Below, in pieces: positions 16,541-25,370 of a DNA stretch of 34,362 nt; position 1 is the first letter of the stretch; each line of letters starts with the position of its first letter. The DNA comes from Candidatus Competibacteraceae bacterium (lineage in GTDB: Bacteria; Pseudomonadota; Gammaproteobacteria; Competibacterales; Competibacteraceae): assembly GCA_016790045.1 (NCBI GenBank), contig JAEUPW010000034.1, forward strand, positions 1 to 34,362, in the 5' to 3' direction. The position numbers and the translations under genes are program-made. The notes beneath the pieces were generated by a model. It did not search any database. It was not told the origin of the DNA and saw nothing but the letters and a program-made list of their open reading frames with translations.

Positions 16541-18001
16541 TTAACCGGTCAACAGCCGTTCGAGCAAACCCAGGTCGAGATGCTCGGCGATGGCATCCGC
16601 CAGTCTATTGATACCCTCTTCTCGCAACTGGCGATAATCGGGCGTTTCCCGCACCGCCAAACCCGCCCAGCGCAACAGCGCGTCGCGGGCGGGCGCGGCG
16701 TCGAACAGGCCATGCAGATAAGTGCCCAACAGTTGCCCGTCCTGCGACAGCGCGCCGTCGAGCCGGCCGTCGTCCAGGCGGATGGCGGGCTGCGCGAGGG
16801 CGGAACCGGCGCTGACGCCCGCATGGATTTCGTAACCCGTCACCGTCGCTTGCTCCAACAGCAAGCGACCTTCGACCCGGCGCAATTGCTTTGCCGGCTC
16901 CAGCGTGGTTTCAAAATCGAGCAAACTCAGGCCGGCGCTGCTGCCGGGTTCGCCCTCCAGGCCGATGGGGTCGCGGACGTGTTTTCCCAGCATTTGGAAA
17001 CCGCCGCAAATGCCGATCACCTTGCCGCCATAGCGCAGATGGCGGGCGAGAGCTTTGTCCCAGCCTTGCTCGCGCAGACGGCGCAAATCGCCGCGCGTGC
17101 TTTTGCTGCCGGGTAGAATGACCAGATCGCTCGGCGGGATGGCGTCGCCGGGCCGAATCCAGCGCACCTCCACTTGCGGGTGCAGCCGCAACGGATCGAG
17201 GTCCGTGTGATTGCTGATCCGAGCCAACACCGGGACCGCCACCCGCAGCCGTTCCGAATCTTTGGCGATGTTCAAATCGCGCGGCAGGGCATCTTCGGCT
17301 TCCAGATGCAAGCCTTGCAAATAAGGCAGCACGCCCAGCACCGGCTTGCCGGTTTCCCGAACCAGCCAATCCAGCCCCGGCGTCAGCAGGCCGGCATCGC
17401 CCCGAAAGCGGTTGACGATCAACCCGGCGATGCGGTTTCGCTCGCTGGACGAGAGCAAGGCCAGTGTGCCGTACAAATGGGCGAACACGCCGCCCCGATC
17501 GATGTCGCCGACCAGCCATACCGGGCAATCCACCGCCTCGGCGAAACCCATGTTGGCGATGTCGTTGTCGCGCAGGTTGATTTCGGCCGGACTGCCCGCA
17601 CCTTCCACCAGCACCGCGTCATAGGTCGCGCGCAACCGCTCGTAGGATTCCAGCACCGCCCGCATCGCCACCGGCTTGTAATCGTGATAGCGGCGGGCGT
17701 CCATGTTGGTCAGGGCGCGGCCGTGAATGATGACTTGCGCGCCGATGTCGGTGTTGGGTTTCAGCAGCACCGGGTTCATGTCGGTGTGCGGCTCCAGGAA
17801 CGCCGCTTGCGCTTGCACCGCCTGAGCGCGTCCGATCTCCCCGCCGTCGATGGTGACGGCGCTGTTGAGCGCCATGTTCTGCGGCTTGAAGGGGACCACG
17901 CGCACGCCGCGTCGCGCCAGCAATCGGCACAGGCCCGCGACCATGACGCTCTTGCCGGCATCGGAGGTCGTGCCTTGGATCATGAGGGTGCTGGCGTTCA
18001 C
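16541..18001 (-). CDS. cobQ: Cobyric acid synthase CobQ/CbiP
   Basis: A 486-residue glutamine-dependent amidase that adds four amide groups to adenosylcobyrinic a,c-diamide. The N-terminal ATP-binding domain starts with [20 protein letters not shown] (P-loop near 10-18) and [30 protein letters not shown] follows near 135-155. The C-terminal type-1 amidotransferase-like domain holds [12 protein letters not shown] and the nucleophile C332 in [13 protein letters not shown], with TYLHGLFD near the end. The start is GTG 18001, with an AGG-containing ribosome site just upstream; an ATG six codons in is possible. It is divergent from cbiB, with 221 bases between. Confidence 0.97.
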   Translation of the reverse strand: MNASTLMIQGTTSDAGKSVMVAGLCRLLARRGVRVVPFKPQNMALNSAVTIDGGEIGRAQAVQAQAAFLEPHTDMNPVLLKPNTDIGAQVIIHGRALTNMDARRYHDYKPVAMRAVLESYERLRATYDAVLVEGAGSPAEINLRDNDIANMGFAEAVDCPVWLVGDIDRGGVFAHLYGTLALLSSSERNRIAGLIVNRFRGDAGLLTPGLDWLVRETGKPVLGVLPYLQGLHLEAEDALPRDLNIAKDSERLRVAVPVLARISNHTDLDPLRLHPQVEVRWIRPGDAIPPSDLVILPGSKSTRGDLRRLREQGWDKALARHLRYGGKVIGICGGFQMLGKHVRDPIGLEGEPGSSAGLSLLDFETTLEPAKQLRRVEGRLLLEQATVTGYEIHAGVSAGSALAQPAIRLDDGRLDGALSQDGQLLGTYLHGLFDAAPARDALLRWAGLAVRETPDYRQLREEGINRLADAIAEHLDLGLLERLLTG

Positions 18002-18075
18002 GTTGAGCCTCGCTGGTGCGGGTTTTTGGGGTTGTGCGCCAACGCGCTCAAAAAACAGGCTTGGCGAGCGCGTCG

Positions 18076-18105
18076 GCCAAAAATCTTGGGGCCAAGGATT
18101 TTGGC
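18076..18105. repeat. Inverted repeat in the cobQ-cbiB divergent region
   Basis: GCCAAAAATCTTGG (18076-18089) is mirrored by CCAAGGATTTTGGC (18092-18105) with two mismatches. It could be a regulator binding site shared by the two divergent cobalamin genes. There is no T-run on either side, so a terminator is unlikely. No cobalamin riboswitch motif is present here. Confidence 0.45.
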
Positions 18106-18222
18106 TGATTCGACCGGTTTTTGGCTACACTAGCGCCCTTCCTGGACGCCGGACGATCCGATGCCGCCGAACGATGGTGTTTGCCTTCGCCGCGATCCGC
18201 CCGAGCGGCGGCGCGAAAGCGC

Positions 18223-19146
18223 ATGTTGACCGCGCTGCTTTGCATCGGCGCGGTGCTGCTGGACGATAGCTTGGGCGAACCGCGCCGCCGGCATCCGCTG
18301 GTGGGGTTCGGCGCGCTGGCGCGCAAGGTGGAGTCTCTCGCTTATGGGCCGTCTGCGACTGGCGCGCGGGTCCGGCGCGGTCGCGGCGTCGGCGCGGTCA
18401 TTTTGCTGCTGGTTCCCTGCGCGGTGCTTGCGGGGTTGCTGGCCGCCGTTCCGCTGTTGGGGCCGGTTGTCGCCTTGGGATCGCTGTATCTGGCCATCGG
18501 CGCGCGCAGCTTGGCGGAACACGCCGAGGCGGTGGCGGCGGCTTTGCGGGCGGGCGATCTGCCGCTGGCGCGCGAGCGGGTCGGCTTGATCGTCAGCCGC
18601 GACACCGGCGATCTCGACGAAGAACACATCAGCCGGGCGGCGGTGGAATCGGTCTTGGAAAACGGCTGCGACGCCATTTTCGGCGCGCTGTTTTGGTTCG
18701 TGGCGGCGTTTGTGCCGGGGGTGGTGCTTTACCGGCTGGCCAACACCCTGGATGCGATGTGGGGCTATCGAACGCCGCGTTACCGGGATTTCGGCTGGGC
18801 GGCGGCCCGGTTGGACGATCTGTTGAATTGGCTGCCCGCCCGGCTGACGGCGTTGAGCTATTTGGCGGTCGGGGCGACCCCGGCCTTGGCGTGGCGTTGC
18901 TGGCGGACCCAGGCCCCTTTTTGGAAAAGCCCCAACGCCGGACCGGTGATGGCGGCGGGCGCGGGCGCGCTGGGTTTGGCCTTGGGCGGACCGGCGCGCT
19001 ATCGCGGCGAATGGCAACAGCGTCCGGCCCTGGGCGAGGGCATGGCCCCGCGCGCCGACGACATCGGCCGCGCGGTCGCGCTGGTGCGGCGGGCGCTCCG
19101 GTTGTGGCTGGCGGCGATTCTGGCCGGAGGGTGGCTGCTTGCTTGA
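18223..19146 (+). CDS. cbiB: Adenosylcobinamide-phosphate synthase CbiB
   Basis: Inner-membrane enzyme of 307 residues that joins aminopropanol or its phosphate to adenosylcobyric acid. Motifs include LLDDSLGEPRRRHPLVGFG at the N-terminus, LIVSRDTGDLDEEHISRAAV, ESVLENGCDAIFGALFW, YRLANTLDAMWGYR and YRDFGWAAARLDDLLNWLPA, the hallmark blocks of CbiB. At least four hydrophobic stretches are visible. The ATG at 18223 starts directly with the conserved N-terminus; the ribosome site is poor. The 3' end overlaps cobD by 8 bases. In P. denitrificans nomenclature this gene is called cobD. Confidence 0.96.
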   Translation: MLTALLCIGAVLLDDSLGEPRRRHPLVGFGALARKVESLAYGPSATGARVRRGRGVGAVILLLVPCAVLAGLLAAVPLLGPVVALGSLYLAIGARSLAEHAEAVAAALRAGDLPLARERVGLIVSRDTGDLDEEHISRAAVESVLENGCDAIFGALFWFVAAFVPGVVLYRLANTLDAMWGYRTPRYRDFGWAAARLDDLLNWLPARLTALSYLAVGATPALAWRCWRTQAPFWKSPNAGPVMAAGAGALGLALGGPARYRGEWQQRPALGEGMAPRADDIGRAVALVRRALRLWLAAILAGGWLLA

Positions 19147-20140
19147 ACACGGCGGCGGTTTGCGGGCGGCCGCCGCGCGCTACGGCATCCCGCCAGGCGA
19201 TTGGCTGGATTTGTCCACCGGCATCAATCCGAACGGCTGGTCGCCTCCGGCGGTTCCGCCGCGAGTCTGGCAGCGCTTGCCGGAGTCGGGGGATGGCCTG
19301 GAAAGCGCGGCGGCGGCCTATTACGGCGCGGCGGAATTGTTGGCGGTGGCCGGCTCGCAAGCGGCGATTCAGGTCTTGCCGCTGTTGCGCGGCCGCGCTC
19401 GAATCGGCGTGTTGCATCCGAGTTATGCCGAGCACGCGCACGCTTGGCGGCGGGCGGGCCATCGGGTTGACTTGCTGGACGCCGCCGAATTGGCGGATGC
19501 CGCGGATCGATTGGATGTGCTGGTGCTGGCCAATCCCAACAATCCGACCGGCCTGGGCTTTTCGATCGAATCGCTGCTCGATTGGCGGCGGCGCTTGGCG
19601 GAGCGAAACGGCTGGCTGGTGGTGGATGAGGCGTTTGTGGACGCCACGCCGGCGGCGAGCGTGTCCGGTCATGCCGGGTTGCCGGGACTTGTCATTTTGC
19701 GCTCGCTCGGCAAGTTCTTCGGCTTGGCGGGCGCGCGGGTCGGTTTCGTGTTGGCGCAAGCGGCGTTGCTGGAGCCGTTGCAAGAGCGGTTGGGCCCGTG
19801 GGCAGTGGCCGGTCCCAGCCGGTGGGCGGCGACGCGAGCCCTGGCGGATCGCGTCTGGCAAGCGCGCGCGCGCCTCGAGCTGTCGGGGGCAAGCCAGCGC
19901 TTGGCGGAACTGCTCCAGCGACACGAGTTACCGGCGGCGGCGGGCACGGCGCTGTTTCGGTGGGTTCCCGCGACACGGGCGCGCTTTTGGCGCGATGCGC
20001 TGGCCCGGCGCGGCATTTTGGTCCGACGTTTTGACGAGCCCTCGGGACTGCGGTTCGGCCTGCCGGGCACGGAAGCTGATTGGCGGCGGCTGGAAGGGGC
20101 CTTGACCGCCATTCGCGCCGAGCGGCCAAGCGGAGCTTGA
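19139..20140 (+). CDS. cobD: Threonine-phosphate decarboxylase CobD (CobC in P. denitrificans naming)
   Basis: A PLP enzyme of 333 residues in aminotransferase class I/II fold. It decarboxylates L-threonine 3-phosphate to aminopropanol phosphate, the substrate of CbiB. Seen: LEHGGGLRAAAARYG, WLDLSTGINPNGW, NPNNPTG (132-138), VVDEAFVD and the PLP-binding K192 in LRSLGKFFGLAGARVGF. It starts with TTG 19139, supported by GGAGG 8 bases upstream, inside the end of cbiB; this overlap points to coupled translation. Its cofactor PLP is made by PdxST elsewhere in the window. Confidence 0.95.
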   Translation: MLEHGGGLRAAAARYGIPPGDWLDLSTGINPNGWSPPAVPPRVWQRLPESGDGLESAAAAYYGAAELLAVAGSQAAIQVLPLLRGRARIGVLHPSYAEHAHAWRRAGHRVDLLDAAELADAADRLDVLVLANPNNPTGLGFSIESLLDWRRRLAERNGWLVVDEAFVDATPAASVSGHAGLPGLVILRSLGKFFGLAGARVGFVLAQAALLEPLQERLGPWAVAGPSRWAATRALADRVWQARARLELSGASQRLAELLQRHELPAAAGTALFRWVPATRARFWRDALARRGILVRRFDEPSGLRFGLPGTEADWRRLEGALTAIRAERPSGA

Positions 20141-20223
20141 GGCGATTTTGTTTGACTTGCCGGGAGAATAGCGAACGTGAAAGCCGTGTGGCCCGTTATC
20201 CGCAATCGAGTTAGAGCCGGCCG

Positions 20224-21006
20224 ATGAACCCAGCATCGCCCCAACACCCGGCCGCGCGCGGGGAGGTTTATCTCGTCGGCGCCGGCCCCGGCGATCCGGA
20301 ACTGCTGACTTTGAAGGCGTTGCGGCTGCTCAAACAGGCCGATGTCGCGGTTTACGATCGGCTGATCAGCCCGGCGGTTTTGGAATTGTTGGAGCCCCAT
20401 ACCGAGCGGATTTTCGTCGGCAAAGAGCCGGAGCATCACGTCTTGCCGCAGGGCGAAATCAACCGGTTGCTGGTGGATTTGGCGCTGCAAGGCAAACGGG
20501 TGTTGCGGCTCAAGGGCGGCGACCCTTTCATTTTCGGGCGCGGCGGGGAAGAAATCGAAACGCTGACGGCGGCGGGCATCCCGTTTCAGGTGGTGCCGGG
20601 CGTGACCGCCGCCGCCGGTTGCGCCGCCTATGCCGGCATACCGCTCACCCACCGCGATCACGCGCAAGCCTGCGTGTTCGTCACCGGCCATCTCAAGGAG
20701 GGCGCGCTGGATTTGAACTGGCCGGCGCTGGCGCAACCGCGCCAGACCGTGGTGTTTTACATGGGGTTGAAAAGCGTCCATTTCATCTGCGAAAAATTGC
20801 GCGAGCACGGCGTGGCGGGCGAGATGCCGGTGGCGCTGATCGAGCGGGGCACCACGCCCGAGCAACGGGTTTATCGCGCGACGCTGGCCACGCTGTCGGA
20901 TTCGCTGGGCAAGCTCAAGGTGCGTTCGCCGGCGTTGTTGATCGTCGGGGATGTCGTGCGTTTGCGCTCGCGCCTGGCCTGGTTCGAGCCGGCCGCGGAC
21001 GCATAA
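20224..21006 (+). CDS. cobA: Uroporphyrinogen-III C-methyltransferase (SUMT)
   Basis: A 260-residue SAM-dependent methylase that converts uroporphyrinogen III to precorrin-2, the branch point to cobalamin and siroheme. Motifs: [20 protein letters not shown] (about 15-34), [44 protein letters not shown] and [13 protein letters not shown], all strongly conserved. It is the stand-alone form without the CysG oxidase/chelatase domain. Placement 84 bases after cobD suggests service to cobalamin. The ribosome site is weak. Confidence 0.97.
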   Translation: MNPASPQHPAARGEVYLVGAGPGDPELLTLKALRLLKQADVAVYDRLISPAVLELLEPHTERIFVGKEPEHHVLPQGEINRLLVDLALQGKRVLRLKGGDPFIFGRGGEEIETLTAAGIPFQVVPGVTAAAGCAAYAGIPLTHRDHAQACVFVTGHLKEGALDLNWPALAQPRQTVVFYMGLKSVHFICEKLREHGVAGEMPVALIERGTTPEQRVYRATLATLSDSLGKLKVRSPALLIVGDVVRLRSRLAWFEPAADA

Positions 21007-21051
21007 GCCGACGCGCCGGCCGAAGCCGCCACCCGTTCCCCGCTCTCGCCT

Positions 21052-21645
21052 TCACCAAAACGCGCCGCGCGGTTTCGTGTCGACGCCGACCGGTTTGGGG
21101 TTGAAAGGCGGATGGGGTTTGACCGCCGGCGGCCTGGGTGGCTGCACGGGTGGCGGAGGCGGGCGGCGGCAATTCGGCCAGGGTTCGCAGGGCGGCGGAT
21201 AAGATGGAGGCGGATAAACCGGCGGATAAGCGTAGGTCGGCGGATAAAGGATCACCTCGTTCTCGGGTGGTTTTGCCTCCTGTTCCTGCTGGAGTTGCCT
21301 GGTCAGCAATTCTTTTTGCAACCGCTGGTTTTCGCGTTCCAGCTCGTGGAGCGCTTGCTCCCGGCGCGCTTGTTCCAACGCTTGCCGCTCGCTGGCCATT
21401 TGCTCCGACAAGGCCCGGATTCGCGCGATCTCGGCCGAGGAGTCGGTCGGTGAGGAGGGCGCGGGCGATGGCGTGGCGATATCGAGTTCGTGGGCTTGCG
21501 GCGCGTTTTCGGGTTTCTTGGCGCCGTAATGCACCCGGCCGCTTTCGTCGGTCCATTTATAAATCTGCTGGGCCGCCGCAGGGCCCAAGACCCAAGGTAA
21601 CAGAGCGACGACAGCGTACAAAGTCAGCCAACGCAGCGAGAGCAT
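21052..21645 (-). CDS. DUF4124 domain-containing exported protein
   Basis: A 197-residue protein with signal peptide (MLSLRWLTLY... to about A25), a DUF4124 domain (QQIYKWTDESGRVHYG, residues 26-41), a Ser/Pro linker, a highly charged coiled coil at about 71-125, and a Pro/Tyr-rich tail (PPTYAYPPVYPPPSYPPP, near 135-152) with two Cys. DUF4124 is common in gammaproteobacterial envelope proteins of unknown function. ATG 21645 has GGAGG 5 bases upstream; a GTG at 21657 would include that ribosome site. It converges with cobA and is divergent from uppP. Confidence 0.88.
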   Translation of the reverse strand: MLSLRWLTLYAVVALLPWVLGPAAAQQIYKWTDESGRVHYGAKKPENAPQAHELDIATPSPAPSSPTDSSAEIARIRALSEQMASERQALEQARREQALHELERENQRLQKELLTRQLQQEQEAKPPENEVILYPPTYAYPPVYPPPSYPPPCEPWPNCRRPPPPPVQPPRPPAVKPHPPFNPKPVGVDTKPRGAFW

Positions 21646-21765
21646 GTTCGCCTCCACCCAACTGAAACGCGCTTGTGGTTAGATCGTCAAAAGGCAATAA
21701 GTTCAAAAGGTTGACTGAAAACGAAGCCGCTTGGCTGCGCCGGAATAGTGGGCGCGGGGCGAGCT

Positions 21766-21774
21766 TGCTAAAAT
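21766..21774 (+). promoter_or_regulatory. Putative extended -10 promoter of uppP
   Basis: TGCTAAAAT (TGn plus TAAAAT) lies about 49 bases before the uppP start. No -35 consensus is seen 17 bases upstream. Confidence 0.35.
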
Positions 21775-21822
21775 AACGCGCTTTTTTTGAGCCCGGATTC
21801 AGCTTACCGGCGAGGAGTCATT

Positions 21823-22647
21823 TTGGATATTGTATTGCTATTTAAAGCCCTCATCATGGGGCTGGTCGAAGCCGCCTCGGAATTTCTGCCGATTTCCAGC
21901 ACCGGCCATTTGATTATCGCGGGCGATTTTCTGAATTTCACCGGGCCGCGAGCGGAGACTTTTGAAGTTTTCATTCAACTGGGCGCGATTCTGGCCGTGG
22001 TCTGGATTTACCGGCAGCGCTTGCGCGATACCTTGGCGAATTTCAACCGCGATCCGCAAGCGCGACGGCTGATCGCCAATCTGGCCATCGCGTTTGCGCC
22101 GGCGGCGATTTTGGGGTTCATCCTGCACGATCAGATCACGCGCTATCTGTTCAATCCGGTCACCGTGGCGGTGGCGCTGGTCTTGGGCGGCATCGCGATT
22201 TTGCTGGTCGAGCGCTACGCGCGAACGGGCCGGGTTCAAACCGTGGCGGACATGAGCTGGCGGGACGCGCTGGTGGTTGGCGTCGCCCAAAGCGTGTCGC
22301 TGATTCCCGGCGTGTCGCGCTCGGGCGCGACCATCATGGGCGGCATGGTGGGCGGCCTGTCCCGGTTTGCGGCCACGGAGTTTTCCTTTTTTCTGGCGAT
22401 CCCGATCATGTTCGCCGCGACCGGATACAGTTTATTGAAGGAATGGAACAACCTGAGCGCGTCCGATGTTCCAGTGTTTGCGGTCGGTTTTGTGGCGGCG
22501 TTCCTGGGGGGGCTTGCGGTCGTGCGCTTCTTGATCGCGTATGTGGGCCAACACAGCTTCGCGCCTTTCGCGTGGTATCGGATCGTGTTCGGCGGGTTGC
22601 TGCTGGTTTATTTTCAATTTCATCCCTGGGTGGAGAAAGTGGCGTAG
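21823..22647 (+). CDS. uppP: Undecaprenyl-diphosphatase UppP/BacA
   Basis: Integral-membrane phosphatase of 274 residues that recycles undecaprenyl diphosphate for cell-wall synthesis. The active-site motifs are both present: GLVEAASEFLPISSTGHL (E16, E20, H29) and PGVSRSGAT (R166, S167). About eight hydrophobic helices follow the family pattern. The start is TTG 21823, with GAGGAG 5 bases upstream, and it gives the normal BacA N-terminus; longer starts are not homologous. Its 3' end overlaps the end of the convergent ecfT gene by 28 bases. Confidence 0.96.
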   Translation: MDIVLLFKALIMGLVEAASEFLPISSTGHLIIAGDFLNFTGPRAETFEVFIQLGAILAVVWIYRQRLRDTLANFNRDPQARRLIANLAIAFAPAAILGFILHDQITRYLFNPVTVAVALVLGGIAILLVERYARTGRVQTVADMSWRDALVVGVAQSVSLIPGVSRSGATIMGGMVGGLSRFAATEFSFFLAIPIMFAATGYSLLKEWNNLSASDVPVFAVGFVAAFLGGLAVVRFLIAYVGQHSFAPFAWYRIVFGGLLLVYFQFHPWVEKVA

Positions 22648-23351
22648 ACGGGCGACCAGGCGATCAGCGCCGCCGTGGCGGCCGCCATGCCCGCCACCAG
22701 CGCCCAATCGCGCCATTTGAAACGGTAATCGCCGAGAGGAGTGCGCCGTGGGCCGCCGAAACCGCGCGCTTCCAGGGCTTCGGCCAGATCATCGGCGAAG
22801 CGCATCACATCCGCCAGCAACGGCGCCAGCAGCGCGACGCCGTTGCGGAGCAGGTAAAGGCCATCCAAGCGAATGCCCCGGCTTTCTTGCGCCTCTTTGA
22901 CCTCTCTGACTATAAGCGCCATGGTCGGCGCGAAGCGCAAGGTGCCTTCCAGCAAGAACACGGCTTGCGGCGACAAACCGCTGGCCAACAGCGATTCGCC
23001 CAGTTCCTCGGGCGGCGTGGCCGCGAAGAACAGCGCGCTGATCGCCACCAGGGCCGACAAGCGCATGACCGCGCCGGCCGCCGCCGCCGGCCCTTCGCTG
23101 AAACCGACGATAAGCGCGAACATCAGCAAGGTGGGCCACAGCAGCCGCAGCGCGCGCCGCCACGGCCGGCCGGCGCGCGCCAGCGCCACCCCGGCCAGCG
23201 CGGCGGCGTTGAGCAGCGCCAAGGCCGCAAGCTGCGTCGCCAGCAGCACCCAAGCGAAACCGAACAGATAAGCGACCAGCTTGGCGCGCGGGTCGAAACG
23301 CCCGCCCGGTTCGAGCAGCGCCGCCAGCGATGCGGGATTCGGCGGCTCCAT
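22620..23351 (-). CDS. ecfT: ECF transporter transmembrane component EcfT
   Basis: T component of 243 residues. Hydrophobic helices occupy about 25-60, 70-112 and 215-232. The two coupling motifs are SRG (157-159, in EAQESRGI) and ARG (195-197, in ALEARGFGG). The ATG overlaps the stop of the fused ATPase gene (ATGA), so the order is thiW-ecfA-ecfT with coupled translation. It connects ATP hydrolysis to the S component ThiW. Substrate follows from ThiW. Confidence 0.92.
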   Translation of the reverse strand: MEPPNPASLAALLEPGGRFDPRAKLVAYLFGFAWVLLATQLAALALLNAAALAGVALARAGRPWRRALRLLWPTLLMFALIVGFSEGPAAAAGAVMRLSALVAISALFFAATPPEELGESLLASGLSPQAVFLLEGTLRFAPTMALIVREVKEAQESRGIRLDGLYLLRNGVALLAPLLADVMRFADDLAEALEARGFGGPRRTPLGDYRFKWRDWALVAGMAAATAALIAWSPVYATFSTQG

Positions 23352-24844
23352 CAAGCCCCTTCCGCTCTCGGGGCGGCCAAACGGGCGCGGTGCAGCACAT
23401 CGGGCCGAGCGAGCACCTCGGAGGGTGGGCCATCGGCGGCGATGCGGCCCTCGCACAACACCGCCCAGCGCGGGCAGAGCGCGCGCGCCCAGGCCAGATT
23501 GTGGGTCGCGACGGCGATCGCCAGACCTTCGCGGGCGCATTCGGCGAGCAAGGCGCGCAAGGCGGCGCGCGCGCGCGCGTCCTGACCGGCGGTCGGTTCG
23601 TCCAGCAACAGGGCCTGAGGCCGTCCGGCCAGCACCGCCGCGATGGCGACTCGCCGCTGCTCGCCGGCGCTGAGCAGTTGCGGCGGTCGGTCGAGCAGGC
23701 CGTCGAGCCCGAAGCGCTCGCTCAAGCGCGCGCACCAGACGGGATCGTAACGTTGCAAGGCCCTGGGGCCGGCGGCCAGTTCGGCGCGGACCGTCGGGGC
23801 GAACAGCATCCGCGCCGGATGTTGCATCACCAGCCCGACCGTTCGAGCCAGCTCCGCCACCGGACGACGGCCGATCGCTTGCCCCAACACGCGCACCGCG
23901 CCGCGTTGCGCTCGCAGCAAACCGTTGCCGTGGCGGAGCAGGGTGCTTTTGCCGGCGCCGTTCGCGCCGAGCAGCGCGACGGTTTCGCCGCTTCCGATTT
24001 TCAGGCGGACGCCCTGGAGCACGGGGTGGCCGTCGCGCTCGCAATGGACTTCATCCCATTCCACGATGCTTTCGGCGGCCGTGACGGCCGGTCGGGGCGG
24101 CGCCGGGCGCGGGCCGTCCATCCCGTCATCCAAACCCCAGGCGGCGACATCGCCGGACAGGATCGGGCCGGGTGGCCCATCGGCCACCAAGCGACCGCGA
24201 TCCAGCACCAGCACGCGGTCGGCGATATCGGCAATTTGCTCGATGCGGTGTTCCGCGACCATCAGGGTAACGCCGGTTTCATGCAGGCGTCGCAGCAGCC
24301 CGCGCAATTGCGCCGCGCCCGCCGCGTCCAGAAAAGCGAACGGCTCGTCCAAAACCAGCAGGCGCGGTCGCATGGCCAGCACCCCGGCCAGCGCCACCCG
24401 CTGCTGTTCGCCGCCGGAGAGCGTGTGGGGAGCGCGCGCGAGCAGGTGAACGATATCGAGCCATTCGGCGGTTTCCCGCACCCGGCGGGCGATGGTGGCC
24501 CGATCTTGGCCTTGGGCGGCGGGGCCAAAAGCGATATCGCGGGCCACGGTGGTCGCCAAACATTGCGCGTCGGGCCGCTGCAACAGCAGGCCGACCGCGC
24601 CGCACATCCGATAAGGCGGCGTCGCGCGCGGGTCGTTGCCGGCCACGGTCAAAACGCCGCTCGCCTCGCCGCCGTGCAAATGCGGGATCAGGCCGTTCAA
24701 CAGCCGGCATAGAGTGGACTTGCCGGAACCGCTCGCGCCGGCCAACAGCGCGAATTCTCCCTCCGCGACGGCGAAATTCAGCTCTTGCAGGATCGCGTCG
24801 CCCGCTGCCGGATAGCGATAGCGGAGATTTTGGCAGACGATCAA
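23351..24844 (-). CDS. ecfA: Fused tandem ECF transporter ATPase (EcfA1-EcfA2)
   Basis: One 497-residue chain holds two complete ABC ATPase domains. Domain 1: Walker A GASGSGKST (36-44), LLLQRPDAQ Q-loop (Q89), signature LSGGEQQRV (142-150), Walker B LLVLDEPFAFLD (D166, E167) and H-loop AEHR. Domain 2: GANGAGKST (293-301), Q341, LSAGEQRRV (391-399), ALLLDEPTAGQD (D415, E416) and ATHN. Both appear catalytically intact. A Pro-rich linker at about 243-253 joins them. Such fusions replace the usual EcfA/EcfA' heterodimer. The start appears to be TTG 24844, with GGAA 5 bases upstream, 16 bases past the thiW stop. Confidence 0.94.
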   Translation of the reverse strand: MIVCQNLRYRYPAAGDAILQELNFAVAEGEFALLAGASGSGKSTLCRLLNGLIPHLHGGEASGVLTVAGNDPRATPPYRMCGAVGLLLQRPDAQCLATTVARDIAFGPAAQGQDRATIARRVRETAEWLDIVHLLARAPHTLSGGEQQRVALAGVLAMRPRLLVLDEPFAFLDAAGAAQLRGLLRRLHETGVTLMVAEHRIEQIADIADRVLVLDRGRLVADGPPGPILSGDVAAWGLDDGMDGPRPAPPRPAVTAAESIVEWDEVHCERDGHPVLQGVRLKIGSGETVALLGANGAGKSTLLRHGNGLLRAQRGAVRVLGQAIGRRPVAELARTVGLVMQHPARMLFAPTVRAELAAGPRALQRYDPVWCARLSERFGLDGLLDRPPQLLSAGEQRRVAIAAVLAGRPQALLLDEPTAGQDARARAALRALLAECAREGLAIAVATHNLAWARALCPRWAVLCEGRIAADGPPSEVLARPDVLHRARLAAPRAEGA

Positions 24845-24860
24845 GCGCGTTCCGGCGCGG

Positions 24861-25370
24861 TCAGCGCAAATAGCCCAACCGTTTCAGCACTTGAAGGCCG
24901 ATGACGCCCAAAATCGCGCCGGCCGCCGAGGAGAGCAGGAAGGGCAGGACCAGCAGGGTCAGCGCGATCTGTTTCCCCATCAAGTAAGGCGCGATCACCA
25001 GCGCGCCGACGGTGGCCCCGATCAGGCCGGTGCCGATGATCTCGCCCAGCGCGGCGAAATAGATGTTGCGGGTATGGCGATAAGCCAGACCGGCCAGCAC
25101 CGCGCCAAAGATGCTGCCGGGAAACGCCAGCGGCGTGCCCAGGCCCAGCGCGTTGCGCACCAGCGAGGTGACGGCCGCGACCGCCAATCCCCACCACGGC
25201 CCCACCAGCGCTCCGGCGATGACATTGATGAAATGCTGGCTGGGGGACACCTTGGCGATCCCGGTGGGAATGCTCAGCGGCGACAGCGCGACCGCCAGCG
25301 CCGCCAGCGCCACGCTGTAAGCGACCAATCGGGTCGGCGAGTTCGCGGCGAAAACGATGGGGCTGTTCAT
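24861..25370 (-). CDS. thiW: ECF transporter S component, ThiW family
   Basis: A 169-residue integral-membrane substrate-binding component with five to six helices. The blocks GIAKVSPSQHFINVIAGALV (38-57), GPWWGL, SLVRNALGLGTPLAFPGSIF (69-88) and ALGEIIGTGLIG match ThiW, believed to import the thiamine thiazole precursor. It heads the thiW-ecfA-ecfT operon. ThiW genes are often preceded by a thiamine pyrophosphate riboswitch; I see none here. The ATG overlaps the stop of a possible 17-codon leader ORF. Ribosome site weak. The substrate is inferred from family. Confidence 0.88.
   Translation of the reverse strand: MNSPIVFAANSPTRLVAYSVALAALAVALSPLSIPTGIAKVSPSQHFINVIAGALVGPWWGLAVAAVTSLVRNALGLGTPLAFPGSIFGAVLAGLAYRHTRNIYFAALGEIIGTGLIGATVGALVIAPYLMGKQIALTLLVLPFLLSSAAGAILGVIGLQVLKRLGYLR

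Noticed and set aside
18002..18222. Second cobalamin riboswitch between cobQ and cbiB
   Set aside because: Neither strand contains the B12 box or the GCAACTG core.
18629..19924. 431-codon minus-strand frame opposite cbiB and cobD
   Set aside because: Both plus-strand genes carry full family motifs; the antisense product is Arg/Pro/Gln-rich low-complexity sequence.
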